Part shown: positions 22,096-34,700 of the stretch, piece by piece
Layout: every line of letters starts with the position of its first letter
Numbering within the stretch: the first letter of the stretch is position 1
Assembly: GCA_033439685.1 (NCBI GenBank)
Contig: JAUEDM010000006.1
Span: 992,001-1,056,000, forward strand
Direction of reading: 5' to 3'
DNA from: Apodospora peruviana
Taxonomy: Eukaryota; Ascomycota; Sordariomycetes; Sordariales; Lasiosphaeriaceae
Length of the DNA stretch: 64,000 nucleotides
Position numbers and translations under genes: made by a program
Notes under the pieces: model-generated
The model's input: only the letters and a program-made list of their open reading frames with translations
Told to the model about the DNA's origin: nothing
Database searches by the model: none

Positions 22096-22245
22096 GGGCT
22101 GATAATCACTTACAACGGAAAGAGTGCCAACCAGCCACCCATCCCATCCAAGCGATTTCCTCTCCCTCCCGGTCCGAGGACCGGACCAGCCTGAGCACGC
22201 CAATTCAATACCATTGGAGGATCACTTTCTCTTCTTCTTTCCATC

Positions 22246-22254
22246 TTCTGATAA
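22246..22254 (+). promoter_or_regulatory. Near-match SRE GATA site
   Basis: TTCTGATAA matches 8 of 9 positions of ATCWGATAA, about 150 bp upstream of the permease start. Weak alone, but adds to the cluster. Confidence 0.4.
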
Positions 22255-22401
22255 CCTACTGTGAGGTCTGAGCTGCCCAATTTGAGTGAGTAACGGGCGT
22301 TGATTCTGGATTTGTCCACCCAAAACACCCGAGATAATCTGGTAGCAGAGTAGGGGATATCTTCAACATCACCACCACCACCACCAGAAAAAATCACCAA
22401 C

Positions 22402-23688
22402 ATGGCCGTCGACGTCTTCTCCGTCCCCGTATTCCTAGTCGTCTTCCGCGAAGCCCTAGAAACAGTAATCATCGTCTCTGTGCTCCTGGCGTTCCTAAAA
22501 CAAACCCTCGACGGCCCCAACCGTGACCCAGTCGTCTACAAGAAACTCGTCCGCCAGGTAAACCCCCCTCTCTTCCCATTCTCCTCAAACCCCTCCCCTA
22601 ACTCAGTTGTGTATAGGTATGGCTAGGCACAGCCCTTGGCTTTCTGTTATGTCTCATAATCGGCGGCGCCCTCATCGGCGTCTTCTACACCCTCGGCGCC
22701 AACAGATGGGAAGCTTCCGAACTCGACTACGAAGGCGCCTTCTGTCTGATTGCGTCAGTGATCATCACCATCGTGGGATTCACCTTACTTCGCATCGGCA
22801 AAATGCAAGAAAAATGGCGGGTCAAGCTGGCCGCGTCTATGGAAGCACCTGTTAGGACAGACCATCCGGGTGCCGGCAAGGCGGTCAAGCGATTTTTCGA
22901 AAAATACGCAATGTTTGTTTTGCCGTTCATTACTGTCCTCAGAGAAGGCATCGAGGCTATCGTCTTCGTCGCCGGGGTGACGTTTTCTGCTCCCGCTACG
23001 GCGGTGCCGCTTCCTGTGGTGGTAGGATTGTTGGTTGGTGCTATTGTTGGGTATATTCTTTACAAGTAAGTTCTCCTCCCCAATTATTTATGAATGTTAT
23101 GTGCTAACATGATAAAATTAGGAGCGGCTCATCGACAAGATTACAAATCTTTCTCGTGATATCGACTTGTTTGCTGTATCTCGTCGCTGCGGGCCTGTTT
23201 TCGAGGGCTGTGTGGTCGTTTGAGCAGCAGAAATGGTCGAAACTGTTAGGTGGAGATGTCACGGAGACGGGTAGCGGTGCCGGGTCGTATGATGTCGATA
23301 ATACCGTTTGGCATGTCGATGTAAGTCACTCACTCAAATATATTATATACGAGGTTCCCGGGGGATACTGACTGACTGACTTTCTTGGTGTGTGTAGTGC
23401 TGCAGCCCGTACGTCAACGGCGGCAACGGATGGGGTTTCTTCAACGCCATTCTGGGCTGGACCAACTCTGCTACCTACGGTTCGGTCATCTCGTATAATC
23501 TTTACTGGCTATTCGTTATCTCTGCGCTGTTTGTGATGCGGTTTAGGGAGGTCAAAGGGCGCTGGCCGCTTATGAAGGCTAAACCTGCCGAGATTGATGT
23601 GGAAGAGGAGGTACAAAGTGGTGGGAGTAGTGTCAAGCTGGGGGCGGAGAGTAAAGCTGTGGATGTGGAGAAGACGGTTCCTATTTAG
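22402..23688 (+). CDS. ftr1: Ftr1-type high-affinity iron permease
   Basis: Plasma-membrane permease that takes Fe3+ directly from the ferroxidase. Exons 22402-22557, 22617-23065, 23122-23320 and 23398-23688, 364 residues. It carries the two iron-binding REXLE-type motifs in membrane helices: REALE (16-20) and REGIE (161-165). Seven hydrophobic segments are visible, including [20 protein letters not shown] and the C-terminal [17 protein letters not shown]. The cysteine pair in CCSPYVNGG starts the last exon, followed by a [11 protein letters not shown] segment typical of the family. The C-terminal tail is acidic and cytosolic. Divergent from the Fet3-type gene, it forms the reductive iron assimilation pair, presumably repressed by iron through the GATA sites between them. 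Confidence 0.95.
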
Positions 23689-24147
23689 AACATGGTTGAC
23701 GATTATGACGAGCATTGTATTTAGCATGTGGATGGATCTGTTATTTGTTGGTCAGGGAGGGGGGAGGTGATATATCTGTAGCTTTGGTGGATATGAAAAG
23801 TAGCTATGATAGGGATGAGTTAGAATGAGTATACACCTGGCGAAATATATCGGGTGTCCCTCTGTTTGTTGGTATCGTCATATTGTGTTCACTAGCATTA
23901 CACTAAAATCTATTGGAAATGAAGAATCGCACGAAAAAGTGGAAAGCAAGCATTTCAAATATCTCTGTCAACAAAAAACAGCGAAGAACTGACTGGGGTA
24001 TGAATGATGAACAGTAGTAAAAAAGAAGAAGAATAGAAACCCCCCTTTTCTCAACACGCCCAAAGAAACTCCATTATTCCGTGCCTAAACGCCATCGACG
24101 AAACCCAATCCCTATTTTTCCTTCTCATCCTCACTCAAAACGGGTGT
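23689..24147. other. Convergent intergenic region
   Basis: Spacer between the permease and VWA genes, expected to hold both 3' UTRs. No other feature seen. Confidence 0.6.
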
Positions 24148-25353
24148 TTACCGCCCCGGCCTAAGCCCACCTGGGTTCTCCCTTCTCCTGGACTCACCAC
24201 TTGTCCGTCTCCGATCCAACCTCTTGACCACGGCACCAAGCACAACCTTCAGAATCGCCTCAGCAGACAACACCCGAGTCCCAGAATCCCGCCCGTTCCA
24301 CGTCACCGTATCAACCATATCTCTGATCCCGCCGTGATTCTCGCTGAGCGCATCGTCGAGCTCCATAAGGGCCTCAGCGGCCCCATACTCCTGGCCGACT
24401 TGGAAAAACTGAATACCGACCTGGTACGGCGGCGCCTCGAGCTTATCCAGCTTTTTGGCAATGCTCACAATCACCGACTCCGGATCGTCCGTCGGCACGC
24501 CGTCCGTAATCACAATCATATTCACCGGCTTGACGCCAGAATTATCCGGGTCGCCAGTAATCGCAATCTTGCGCTCGTACTCCCTGAGGTACGGCTTGAG
24601 GATATTGTTTAGTCTGGTACCCGTCGGCGTGCCCCCGTTCGGCCTGACGGTGTTGAACAAACTCTCGACCTGCTCCGCGCGCCTGATGTTGCAGTACCCG
24701 CCCGCATCGTTGTGGGAACGGTTGCTGCGCGCGTTCAGAAAATAAACGTCGATGCCGTCGCTGTCGTGCGCGGTACAAATAGGCGTGATGGCGCGGATGG
24801 CCTCCTTAACCTCGCGCCACGACGAGCCGGCCATGGACCCGCTGTCGTCAATCAGGAAGATGGTGTCGAACGTGCTCAGAAACGCATAAGGGTCCTCTGG
24901 GGTGGAGAGGGATGCCACCGAAATGGCGGATGCACCTGACGGCGCGGGGGATGCTGCGCCACTGCGCGACCGGTACGAACTTGCGCCCTGGACGGTGATT
25001 GCGGGGGCGTTTGTTGCGGTTGAGCTGCTGCCGGTCCCGATCGCTTCCGAGTACGACGGCGGCGGCTTGCTATCGCCGGCCCCGTCTGCTGACAATACCG
25101 GTGCTACCGGCGAGGCGGGGCCCAGCGCGGGGCTGGTGCCGCCGTCGCCGCCGAGCGGGGTAGAGGATTTGAATGAGGACTTGCGCGAGATCTTGTCTTT
25201 CATGCTGCCGAAGAAGGATCGCCGGTTTGCTCTGGAGTCGGACATGGTTGCGGTTGTTCTTGTTGATGAGCTGCTGAGAGAATTATTCGTAGAATTTGAG
25301 TTGTAGTTGTTGCTGCTATGGTTCGATGAATGGACAAAGAACTCTATGGCCAT
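24148..25353 (-). CDS. VWA-domain protein
   Basis: Single-exon protein of 401 residues from the ATG at 25353, or 365 from the ATG at 25245 (MSDSRANRRSFFGSMKD). The shorter form is more likely, because the first 36 residues are only Ser/Asn/Thr repeats. The N-terminal half is basic then Ser/Pro/Ala-rich. A von Willebrand factor A fold follows from about 155 to 375 (401 numbering). It has a full MIDAS start DDSGSM (about 168-173), the threonine in GGTPTGTRL and the aspartate in VITDGVPTDDPE. Such stand-alone fungal VWA proteins with FLIDDSGSM are widespread but uncharacterised; they are probably cytosolic metal-dependent adhesion or scaffold modules. No signal peptide or membrane helix. No functional link to neighbours is evident. 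Confidence 0.85.
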   Translation of the reverse strand: MAIEFFVHSSNHSSNNYNSNSTNNSLSSSSTRTTATMSDSRANRRSFFGSMKDKISRKSSFKSSTPLGGDGGTSPALGPASPVAPVLSADGAGDSKPPPSYSEAIGTGSSSTATNAPAITVQGASSYRSRSGAASPAPSGASAISVASLSTPEDPYAFLSTFDTIFLIDDSGSMAGSSWREVKEAIRAITPICTAHDSDGIDVYFLNARSNRSHNDAGGYCNIRRAEQVESLFNTVRPNGGTPTGTRLNNILKPYLREYERKIAITGDPDNSGVKPVNMIVITDGVPTDDPESVIVSIAKKLDKLEAPPYQVGIQFFQVGQEYGAAEALMELDDALSENHGGIRDMVDTVTWNGRDSGTRVLSAEAILKVVLGAVVKRLDRRRTSGESRRRENPGGLRPGR

Positions 25354-27673
25354 AGGTGATGCGATGTGTGTTACCAGGTAGAGATGTTAGGGGTCCTGCC
25401 TGTGGGGACGAGGCAACGCAGCAAAGAGCTGAAAAATTCGGATTAGGAAATTGTAAAAGTAGTGGAGGTCCCCAAGCTTTGGTATTTCAATGTGCAGATG
25501 GCGACTGCCTTGAGTGGATTTGATGTGAATCACTTGGGCAATGAGACAAACTTTTTTATCGTTGGTTCAAGGTGTCTGTGGCTGCTGCTGGTGCTGCTGC
25601 CCGTTGCTGTTGGGATCATCAAAGCGTCAGACACTCTGTACCTGACTCGATATGACTTCTTTATATTCTATCTCGATGTTAAAGAAAGCCAGATGGAAGG
25701 CGAAATTTCGGCCCAATCAGACCATCGTAACTGCCTTGAGGAGAGCCTTGCTCCCATAGCCATTTCCCGTGATTGTCAGTCGCAATCCATGCCCCGGGCT
25801 GTGTTTTGTTAGCCCCTGCACCGCCCCAGCCTTGCGGGGTACCTGACGTTATCATTTTGCCGGCACTCGCCACCGGATCGCTAACAGATGACCGCTCCCG
25901 TGCGAGGCGCAGCACAAGAACGCCCTTCCATTTGCTCTCACCTCATACCGTTCTCGAAACTCTGTTGTCGCAAACGGGGTCCGGTTGATCACTCGATGAT
26001 CGCGAGAGTTTAATGAGCCTCAATTTTATCGCCCCTATCCGGAGTTTGATACACACCATTAAAGACTACCAGGTACCGACCGGACACACGGGCACGGGCG
26101 CCAACTGATGCTGATATCACCAGTATCTGGGAAATTGGCATGTGTAGGAACTCAACCTCACGGTATGCCGTTGGTGCACGGCCTCAACTGCCCAACAATT
26201 ATCTCGGAGAAACTCTGAGTAATAGGAACTCGGCATCTTCTCTGAAGGATCTTGAAAAGGGACATTGATGGTCGGCTTGGTGGTCTTGGGAAACTTCACC
26301 CATCCCCGGCTCCGCCCTGCCCGGTTGACGCCGGCATCTGACGGCCGGCCGCTAGGTTGGGCGGGGCAGCGCTAGGCGGCGGCGGCCCCGTCGCACCGAT
26401 ACCGAGCGGCTTCAAACAGGACGGTCCGACCGCTCGGGGCACTGGCAGACATGCACCTGGTAGCCTAGATATGAGGGAGCTCACACTGAGTCAGGGGTAG
26501 CACGTGGTATCTGTTTTGAGATGTCTTATAAAGTCAGATCGCATCGCACTGATCCCTCGTGCTCTTGCGGTCGCTGAGCTGGTCAGGGTCACCGTACACC
26601 GACAAGTCACTGCACTTGAGCTTTGGATATCATGACAAAGGGAGTCCTCCGGTGGTTTGTAATTCTCGGTAGTTCCGTGCCGAGAACTTGCAGATCCCAT
26701 CGTGAAATATCATATGTCAGACTGAAAGTCTTAGGTCGGGCGAAGCAATCGACAAGTCTTGGCAGGGGACGTTAATCGGATTGCTCGCCTTACCCATCCC
26801 GCGCTAACCCCGACTCGTCAAGATTACCCCGCTCTGGCTGTGCAGGGAGTGAGCTTGATGCCCAGCCCAGCCCAGGACATGTGGGGTAGCTGATGGACAT
26901 GATTTGCTCCAGACAAAGAACAGACGACGATATCTCGTCCGATGGGATGCTTATCGCCAGAGGAAATTGGGAAATATGACGAGTAATCCCTTGCCAATAC
27001 CGGTCATGTCATAGTACTTTGGATCCAAATGGCTCAGTCGGGAACTTGCAAGACGAGAACGACGTCGACGTCACACGAATGGAGGGGCAGCAGGAAGAGA
27101 CGAACAAACAAGCTTTGAGCAGTTGCACCATGTTTCCCTCTTGGGAAAGGTGCTAGCTCGGAATTCCTTACCGCCATTGCGGGAATGCACAGTTATATCC
27201 ATTTTTTGTTTTTCGTGATACAGGTGCAAGTAGAACTCGTGCGTCTGTCTAGGCCCCTTGTTCGACCTGCCTTAACTACGCTGTGTTAGGTAGAAGGAAT
27301 ATTGCGGTGAGTGTGAGCAGTTATCGATTATCGAGGGCCGTTGGGCCACTTTCCGTCTCTCTCTACCTTCTCCAACTCCATCTGCTCCTCGTAATATTGA
27401 CCAACAGAGAGGTCGGTTGGGTGCGATTTGTGACGCACCAATTTCCCCTTTCGTTGAAGGAATCCGAGTCGTCCTCCAGCTTAATACCGTCTCGCTACCT
27501 GAGGTAATAAGCGCCTAAAAGAGACGTCTCCCATTCTCGCATCCCGTCCTTGGAGCGCAACCATTACAAAGGTTGGACATACCTAACTTGCTTTTTCTTC
27601 AAAGCTGACACCTAGGTAACTTCTCAAGGGGCTTGCTTTACATCGACGACCTCTGTCGTCCTCGTCATCAAAC
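25354..27673. other. Gene-free stretch
   Basis: 2.3 kb between the divergent VWA and aminotransferase genes. No frame shows a domain. A G+C-rich patch lies at 26300-26420 with GCCGGCCG palindromes. I see no inverted-repeat element or tRNA. Confidence 0.55.
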
Positions 27674-29770
27674 ATGTCCAACAACAACGTGATCAGCTTC
27701 GGGGGGCGCAAGTTCAGCATCAATCGCAACACCGGCCTCCCACGGCCCTCACGTCGCTTCTCTATGGGAGCACCTAGCTCGAACGGTATATATTCTTTGC
27801 CAGAATTATACGCGTAAATGATTTGGACTGACATGCGTATGCCAGAGACGAGCAGCAAGATTCACCGACAGTTTCGAGCTGCACATGAAGGGTATGTTCA
27901 CCCATCTCATTCTCAACCTCCTCGAGAGGGAGTGAGCGAGTGATCGGTTATTGATGATGATGTGAACATCCGCTATAGCCATCTTCCACACGCAGGCCTC
28001 GATGCCACCCGCGCCTCGACAGGAGTGGTCTGGTGCACCGAGCGAGCTGGTGAGCATGGATTCTTTGACGAGCCTGACAAGTGGGCGAATCTAGGCCGTA
28101 TGTTGACCCCTTTGTACTAGTATCTTGGCATGATTGCTTGGCTAACATGAGGAAACAGAGGGCGCCCCTGAGGTATACACGCACCACACATTTATACCCT
28201 AAAGTTATCATTGTTAAAAGAGGTTTGTATAGGTCGACGACGACATTGAGGGCTGCTTCCCCCGGCCCACGCACCTCGACATCAGCGTTAACAGCCGCGA
28301 GTATGGCCCGACCGCCGGTATCAAGCCACTCCGGGTCGCCGTCGCCCGGCTGTACAACGAGATGCACCGCAAGGGAAAGGAGAGCCAGTACAGCTGGGAG
28401 AACGTGGCCATCGTACCCGGGGGGCGCGCCGGTCTGATCCGTATCGCGGCGGTGCTGAATAACGCCTATGTTGGATTTTTTATTCCTGATTATACAGGTA
28501 AGGAACCTCCTGGTCTCTGACGTTTACACGTGCTGACATGATAGTACAGCATACAATGAGATGCTTTCGTTGTTCAAGAATGTACTCAACTCACCTCTTA
28601 TTACTACTTGATGAGGAAGAAGGGGTACTGACACACGGACAATAGTTCGCCGCCATCCCTATCCCGCTCTCAGAAGAAGAAGGCTACCACATCCATCCCG
28701 AAAAAATCGCCGAGGAGATTGCCCGGGGCACCGGCGTCATCCTGACCTCCAACCCGCGCAATCCCACCGGCCGCGTCGTCGCCAACCCGGAGCTGGCCGA
28801 GATCCAGGACCTGTGTCGCGAGCGCGCGACACTGGTGTGCGATGAGTTCTACTCTGGATACAATTATACGAGTAATTGTGACGGTACGACTATTAGCGCT
28901 GCTGTAAGTCCTTTACTTGACCTCCAAAATGTATAAATGCGCTTGCGTGTAAAAGAGTATTTATCTGGGCATATTGTTAACCCTTGCGGTATATGGGGGG
29001 TAGGAAAACGTCGAAGACGTCGACGAAGATGACGTTCTCATCATTGACGGTTTGACCAAGCGATTCCGCCTCCCTGGGTGGCGAGTAGCGTGGATCATTG
29101 GGCCCAAGGAGTTTATCAAGGCGTTTGTTCCCCCCTTTTCCCATATCAGCAACCGCATACTGACCTAAGTAAATAAAGCATCGGGTCATGTGGCTCCTAC
29201 CTCGATGGCGGCACCAACGTCCCCTTCCAGGAGGCCGCCATCCCGATGCTCAAGCCGGAGCTGGTAAAGAAAGAGATGGTCGCGCTGCAAAGCCACTTCC
29301 GCGGGAAGCGCGACTACGTAATCGAGCGCCTCCGCAAGATGGGCTTTGTGATCAACACCGTGCCCGACTCGACTTTCTATCTCTGGCTGAACCTCGAGGG
29401 ACTGCCGGCCCAGATCGCCGACGGGCTCAACTTCTTCCAGGCCTGCTTGGAGGAGAAGGTGATTGTGGTTCCCGGGATTTTTTTCGACCTCAACCCGTCC
29501 AAAAGGCGTGATCTCTTTGATAGTCCGTGTCATCACTTTGTGCGCTTCTCGTATGGGCCCAAGATGGAGACGCTGAAGATGGGGCTGGATGGGATTGAGA
29601 GGGTTGTTAATAAGTGAGTATTTTGCTACTTCTCTTTTCCTTCTTTTGTTAAGGGGATAGGGGCTTCTCGTCTCCGATTGGTGTATCTGATACTGACCAT
29701 TTCTTTCTTTCGTCTCTGTAGGTTCAAGAAAGCTGGCGAGCCCTTCGATGACACGGAGCCGTCGTCGTAG
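27674..29770 (+). CDS. PLP-dependent class I/II aminotransferase (ACC-synthase-like)
   Basis: Ten exons: 27674-27785, 27846-27891, 27979-28097, 28159-28172, 28233-28497, 28550-28581, 28646-28903, 29004-29122, 29179-29613 and 29722-29770, giving 482 residues. Phases close throughout, including a 14-nt and a 32-nt exon. Fold-type I motifs are TSNPRNPTGRV, CDEFYSGY, then DGLTKRFRLPGWRVAW with K301 as the likely Schiff-base lysine and the Arg that binds the cofactor phosphate. FVRFSYG holds the substrate carboxylate Arg. Overall it resembles fungal proteins annotated as aminotransferase class I/II or ACC-synthase-like. The true substrate cannot be read from sequence, and ethylene-precursor synthesis should not be assumed. 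No targeting signal is obvious. Its ten exons make it by far the most intron-dense gene in the window. Confidence 0.9.
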
Positions 29771-31738
29771 ACACCAGACACCGAACGGGCAAGTGGTAAC
29801 AGGAATACCCGGCGTGGATGGTGGTGCGAAAGATGGTTTATGAACAACAAAACAAGAGGTAGTAGGATAACGGGACGGGAAGCAAAGAATAATATCGACG
29901 GATTTCGGATGGATGGTGTCTGTCTGCTTTTGCCATGGTCATCAACTTAGGTGTCCTTGCCGCGAGGTAGCTTTGCCGGTACAGAAATATGAATCAGTCT
30001 GCAGCACCATCATTATAGAGCCATGGTGACTGATAGTGCAAAATATGGACGAAGATATGTTGACAGAAAACGATATTATAGAGAAAGAGGGAATTGTTGC
30101 CACAGATCATGATCAGCAGTTAGGTATCTTACCTCGGTAGCCAACCTTCCGGGTCCATAGCAAGACTGAATGGTAGGTACGTATAACCTGGTCGATGGTC
30201 TATGTTTTACAAGGGACCATTAGGTCGTGTCTCTGAATAATATGTTGACGACCGAACCAACGTTCTCAGGGTGTAACCCCAAGAGCCTTCAACCCGAGGG
30301 GATCCTCCTGGTCGTACAGATGGTGAAAGGCAGGCGACACTTGCCGCCGTCTGGTACTCAATAGCCCTCTCCCTTCACATTTAAAGAACACCTGCTCCCC
30401 TCATTTAAAATACGTACCTGGTAACGAAACGAAGTCTTCGTTCCTTGTCAGCATGATATACAATGCTGACACCAGTTGAACTTACGTATTGGTATATTCC
30501 TTTGATTGATAGCTGGTATATCTTCTCATCGTACTTTCATCGCTAACAGACCCCCCAGACGTCATCATCAGCTCTACCGCTTAGCTACCAAGGGACGAAA
30601 AGTGTCTTTCCGAGTTATAAAGATATCGTCACAGAGACGAACGCTCAGGCTTCCGAAATCGCGAAAACCTCTCGGACTATCTAAAGGCAATATCAATCTC
30701 CTACCAACTTCAAATCTTGTGTTCAGACGTCGACTTTTCTGCTTTAAGCTGCATATGTCGTCACCACGAACGAGTACATGGGTCGACAAACTTGGCTGTG
30801 AGGCGAAAAACGATGAAGGGTGAGTATATCTGCGGTGTTTCCCCTCACCGACCAGAAAACAGGGCGTATCACTGCTCGGAGAGTAATGATTCCGGTGGAT
30901 AGGGATGAGCCCTACGTAACGAGAAACGTGCTGTTCAAGCGTATGAAGGATAATCCCGCTTAGAAGAGGCGCAGCAAACCGAGGACGCTGTGGATAACGC
31001 TCAGGTAATAATCAGTAAATGTATCGGGCAAGCAGGTGGTTCCAATAACTGGTAAGGGCATACCGCTTGCGGCAATCTTGCCAACGGGTGGCTCTCCTCG
31101 TTGGTTATGCTAGAAGACATATTTACATTTGCCTTGTATAATGGTGGTGAGTCGAATCGGTGTGAGTAATGTCGAGTCTTCAATGTCGAGAGAGTGATTG
31201 AGGCCGCGTGGCTGCCCGGGTGCCGCGAGCGCCAAAACCAAATAGGGGCAAGCAAAACACCACAAACACACCCGCACAAACATCACGATCCGTCCATATA
31301 ATAACAGGGATCTGCTCCACGATAGTCGAACCGACATCGACAAAACACCGCAAAGACGTCCAGGGATCACCATGAGAACATGTGCAGAATTCATGGCGAC
31401 AGCCACGAAAATAGACAAGACATTTCAGATGACCACAGAAAAAAAGGAAAAACACGGCAGCGGGGGGGTTTTTAATCTTTTTTTTTAAATTTTCTTTTTT
31501 AAAAAATAAAAAGATAACGGTGAACCTATGCCCGAAGGCCCCATTCCTCCCACCCAGATTATGCCCTAAGACCGCGTCAACCTAAAAGGGACTTTAAAAA
31601 CAACGACGATATCCTCCCGGGCCCGCCCACCCCTTCCCACCCATTACCACCCCCCCAAAACAAACAAACAACGAAGAAACCGGCGCCCCAAACCCCCCTC
31701 TCCTCCTGCCTACCAGGCCACCCGAGCGCTCCCCTAAC
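29771..31738. other. Gene-free convergent spacer
   Basis: 2 kb between two 3' ends. No gene is supportable. T- and A-homopolymer runs lie at 31460-31515. GGTACGTATAACCTGG-like motifs occur near 30175 and 30410. Nothing else stands out. Confidence 0.55.
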
Positions 31739-34700
31739 TTACTTAGGGAACACCCCGGCCCGAGTGACCTGGTAGGTCTTGATCCCAAGACCCGAGTCGT
31801 CACGCATGGTGACGAGGGGCGTCACCACTAACTTAATGGCGGTGGGCCCCTCGCCACCACGCACGACGCGCTCGCCGACCGAGCCTCCAGCGTCTCCAGC
31901 GCCGCGCCCAACCACCTCGTGGATCTCTGAAGAGATCACCGCCATACCCGCAGGACCGGCGGCACCGGAGCGCTGCTGCTCCGGCCACGAGAAGTGGAAG
32001 GTCAGGCGCGAGCGCCAGACCCGTGACGACAGCTCCCACCCGGCCCGGACGAGGTCGTAGAGGTCGTAAAAGACCTCGCCGGGTGACGGGCGGGCGTCGC
32101 GAGTTTTGACGCCGGCCGGGATCAAGGGGCCGGCCAGCTGCTTCGCGCGGACGAAGCTGGCCTGCTGCGCCGTGTGCAGGCGCTCCGGCCAGCTCTTGCT
32201 GCTGGCGCGGCCCTCGATGATCCCGGCGGCTCGGTCGACGAGCGACTGCCGCTCGTGTGTCTTGAAGTCTGTTTTGTCAAAACGTTAGCGGAATGGTCAA
32301 GAACACGTTAGAGGATGATTATGTGATAAAATTGCTTAAGGAGAGATAGGTTAAATAAAAAGATTGGGGCAGGGAGAATTTGAGTGAATCGAAATAATGA
32401 TGGCGGGTTGAGGTCACAAGTGAAGAGATGGTTTAGGTTGTGTTGTTCATTGGAAGTTGTACAACTGTACGGTTGCTGACTGCAACTGGGGACAAATGTA
32501 GGATGTGGCCACTTGTGACTGGTACTGGGAATAGGAACCGACATTTCGGCCGAACATAGAAGTGGGAAAGGGATGGGATACGGGCAAGACACCGGGCCGG
32601 CCACAAGGTCAGGCACATCACCAGTGCCAAGACCAGCATGAGAATGAGGACGGAAGTCTCTGCAGTGCCACGGATAAGTACAAGGCTAACGAAATAGCCA
32701 AACTAGTCAACGGGCAGAGGCGGAAAGGGGGACGGAAAAATATACATTTCCAGTGACTTGGGCCGACCACAAGCAGATGGCAGTGACGGGAACCAGGGAC
32801 GAGAAAGGGGATGGAAAACGTAAATGGGATGTGCTCCAGGCCGGCCAGTGATGACGGGATGCCAGTGAAGCAAACGCGTCAGGGATGGAAAATTGCTAAG
32901 AGTTGGGCTAGCCAAGCACATGGCCAAGTGGAGAAGCCAGGCTCGACAATGAACAGATGGGCAACAGGGATGGAAATTTGGTATTGTCATGACGCGGTGG
33001 GCCAAGCACGAGCAGACGCCAGTGACAGCACCAGAGACCAGACCGGGGATGAAAAATGAATATGGCATGTGATCCGGATATGTCCGGTGACGACGGGGAT
33101 CCGGAAATGAAAACGTTAGGGCTGGGGAGAAGTAAGGGCCAAGTACGACCAGACGCCAATGTCGAAGCTAGGGATGAGAACAGGACGGAAATAGTGATGA
33201 TACTGATAAATGATCCAGGCACGCCAGTGACGACAGGAAGCCGGGGACGAGAAGCTGGTGATGCCATGAATGGTAGGACCAAACACGACGGGATACCGGT
33301 ATTGAAGCCAATGACGTGAACGGACAGGGACGGGAAAGGGGGTGAGAGTTGGCAATGTCGCGGGCCGCAGTGAAAGAAAACGATGATGAATCGGGGTTGC
33401 ACAAAAATGCACACATAAAAAAGAATAAAAGGGATAAAGACTTACGGTCCGGGTTGTTTAGCTTTAGCGCGATGTCCTTCATCTCTGCGTCGTGCTCATC
33501 GTTCCAGCGCGTCCAAGCCTTGATGCCGAGGACGTTTGTAACGATCTCTTGTGTGATGATGCGTTCAACAAGGAAAGGGAGCGTGGTCGCGTCGGTCAGG
33601 AGATACTCGACGTATTTGGCGGCACTGGTGATAGTATCATTCGGGCAGAGAGTCTCCAAGAGGTGACCCCACACCTCCGGGTGCTTCTTCTTCAGTGTAT
33701 CAACAATACCCTCGGGGGTTCCCGACTTGTAGAACTTCTGGGCGAACGTGTTGGCCGTGGAGCGGAACTTCTTGAATTCTTGATCCCAGTACTCAATCAA
33801 CTCCTTATGCTTGGAGTCGATCCCGCTGATGTTCAGGCTCATGAAGGCACCGGTGGGTGGAGTATTGGAAGAAACCGGGCTACCGGTCGAGAAAGCTCCG
33901 GGGGCAAAGATAGCAGCGCGAGAACCATGCGCACCGAAACGATCTTGGCCTCCTGCTGGGCCTGAACCAAGGCGCTCGATACTTCGTGAGCCAGATAGAG
34001 TACTCTGGTGCTGAGGTTGATAGGCAGGGCCACGTGGACGCTCGTGGCTTCTTGGGCCAGAGGCGGTAAACTGTTGTTGATGATAAAGCCCGCTAGGGGG
34101 GCGGTCCTGGCTCCGGGGACCAGTCGGAATGTACTGTTGCGACTGCTGAATGGCACCGCTTGCAACACGCTCGTGGCCTCTGGGGCCGGATGGGGTATTT
34201 TGGAAAACTCCACTGGGTTGACGTTCGTGGGTTCGTAGGCCGGACTGGGGATTCAGAAAAGCTCCACTGGGCTGACGCTCATGGGCTCTGGACGGGGTGT
34301 ACTGCTGCGAACTCGCCGCACGGAGACGCTCGTCACTCCTGGAAGCAGATAGAACTTGCTGCTGGAATTGCTGTGCTGTGGGTCGGAGAGCAGTCTTTGG
34401 CGTCCGCGACAGTGACATGGTACTTGCAGCGCTTCTCAGAGAACCAGTCGGTGTCTGTCCAGGAATCTGAATATTTGCCGGCAACTGATGTGTTCCGGAA
34501 TAGGCGACTGGCTGATTTGCCATTTCCAAAGCTAAGGCGTGCTCCTCAGGAGTATGGACCGAGAGCCAGATGTTTCGCTTGTTATTGACTTGGTCCTTGA
34601 GCATCTACCATGGCTGTTAGCACTGGTCTTCCTAGTAGTCAGAGGGATGCCTAACGTACCGAGATAGTATTCTCTTGTTGCTGAATGGTACGGCTCTGTT

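Larger units (their letters stand above)
20696..22401. promoter_or_regulatory. Shared divergent promoter of ferroxidase and iron permease
   Basis: 1.7 kb with no gene. It contains four exact ATCWGATAA sites, two near each gene, listed separately. CCACCA repeats lie just before the permease start. The regulatory logic (repression under iron sufficiency by a SRE/SreA GATA factor) is inferred from those sites. Confidence 0.7.
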
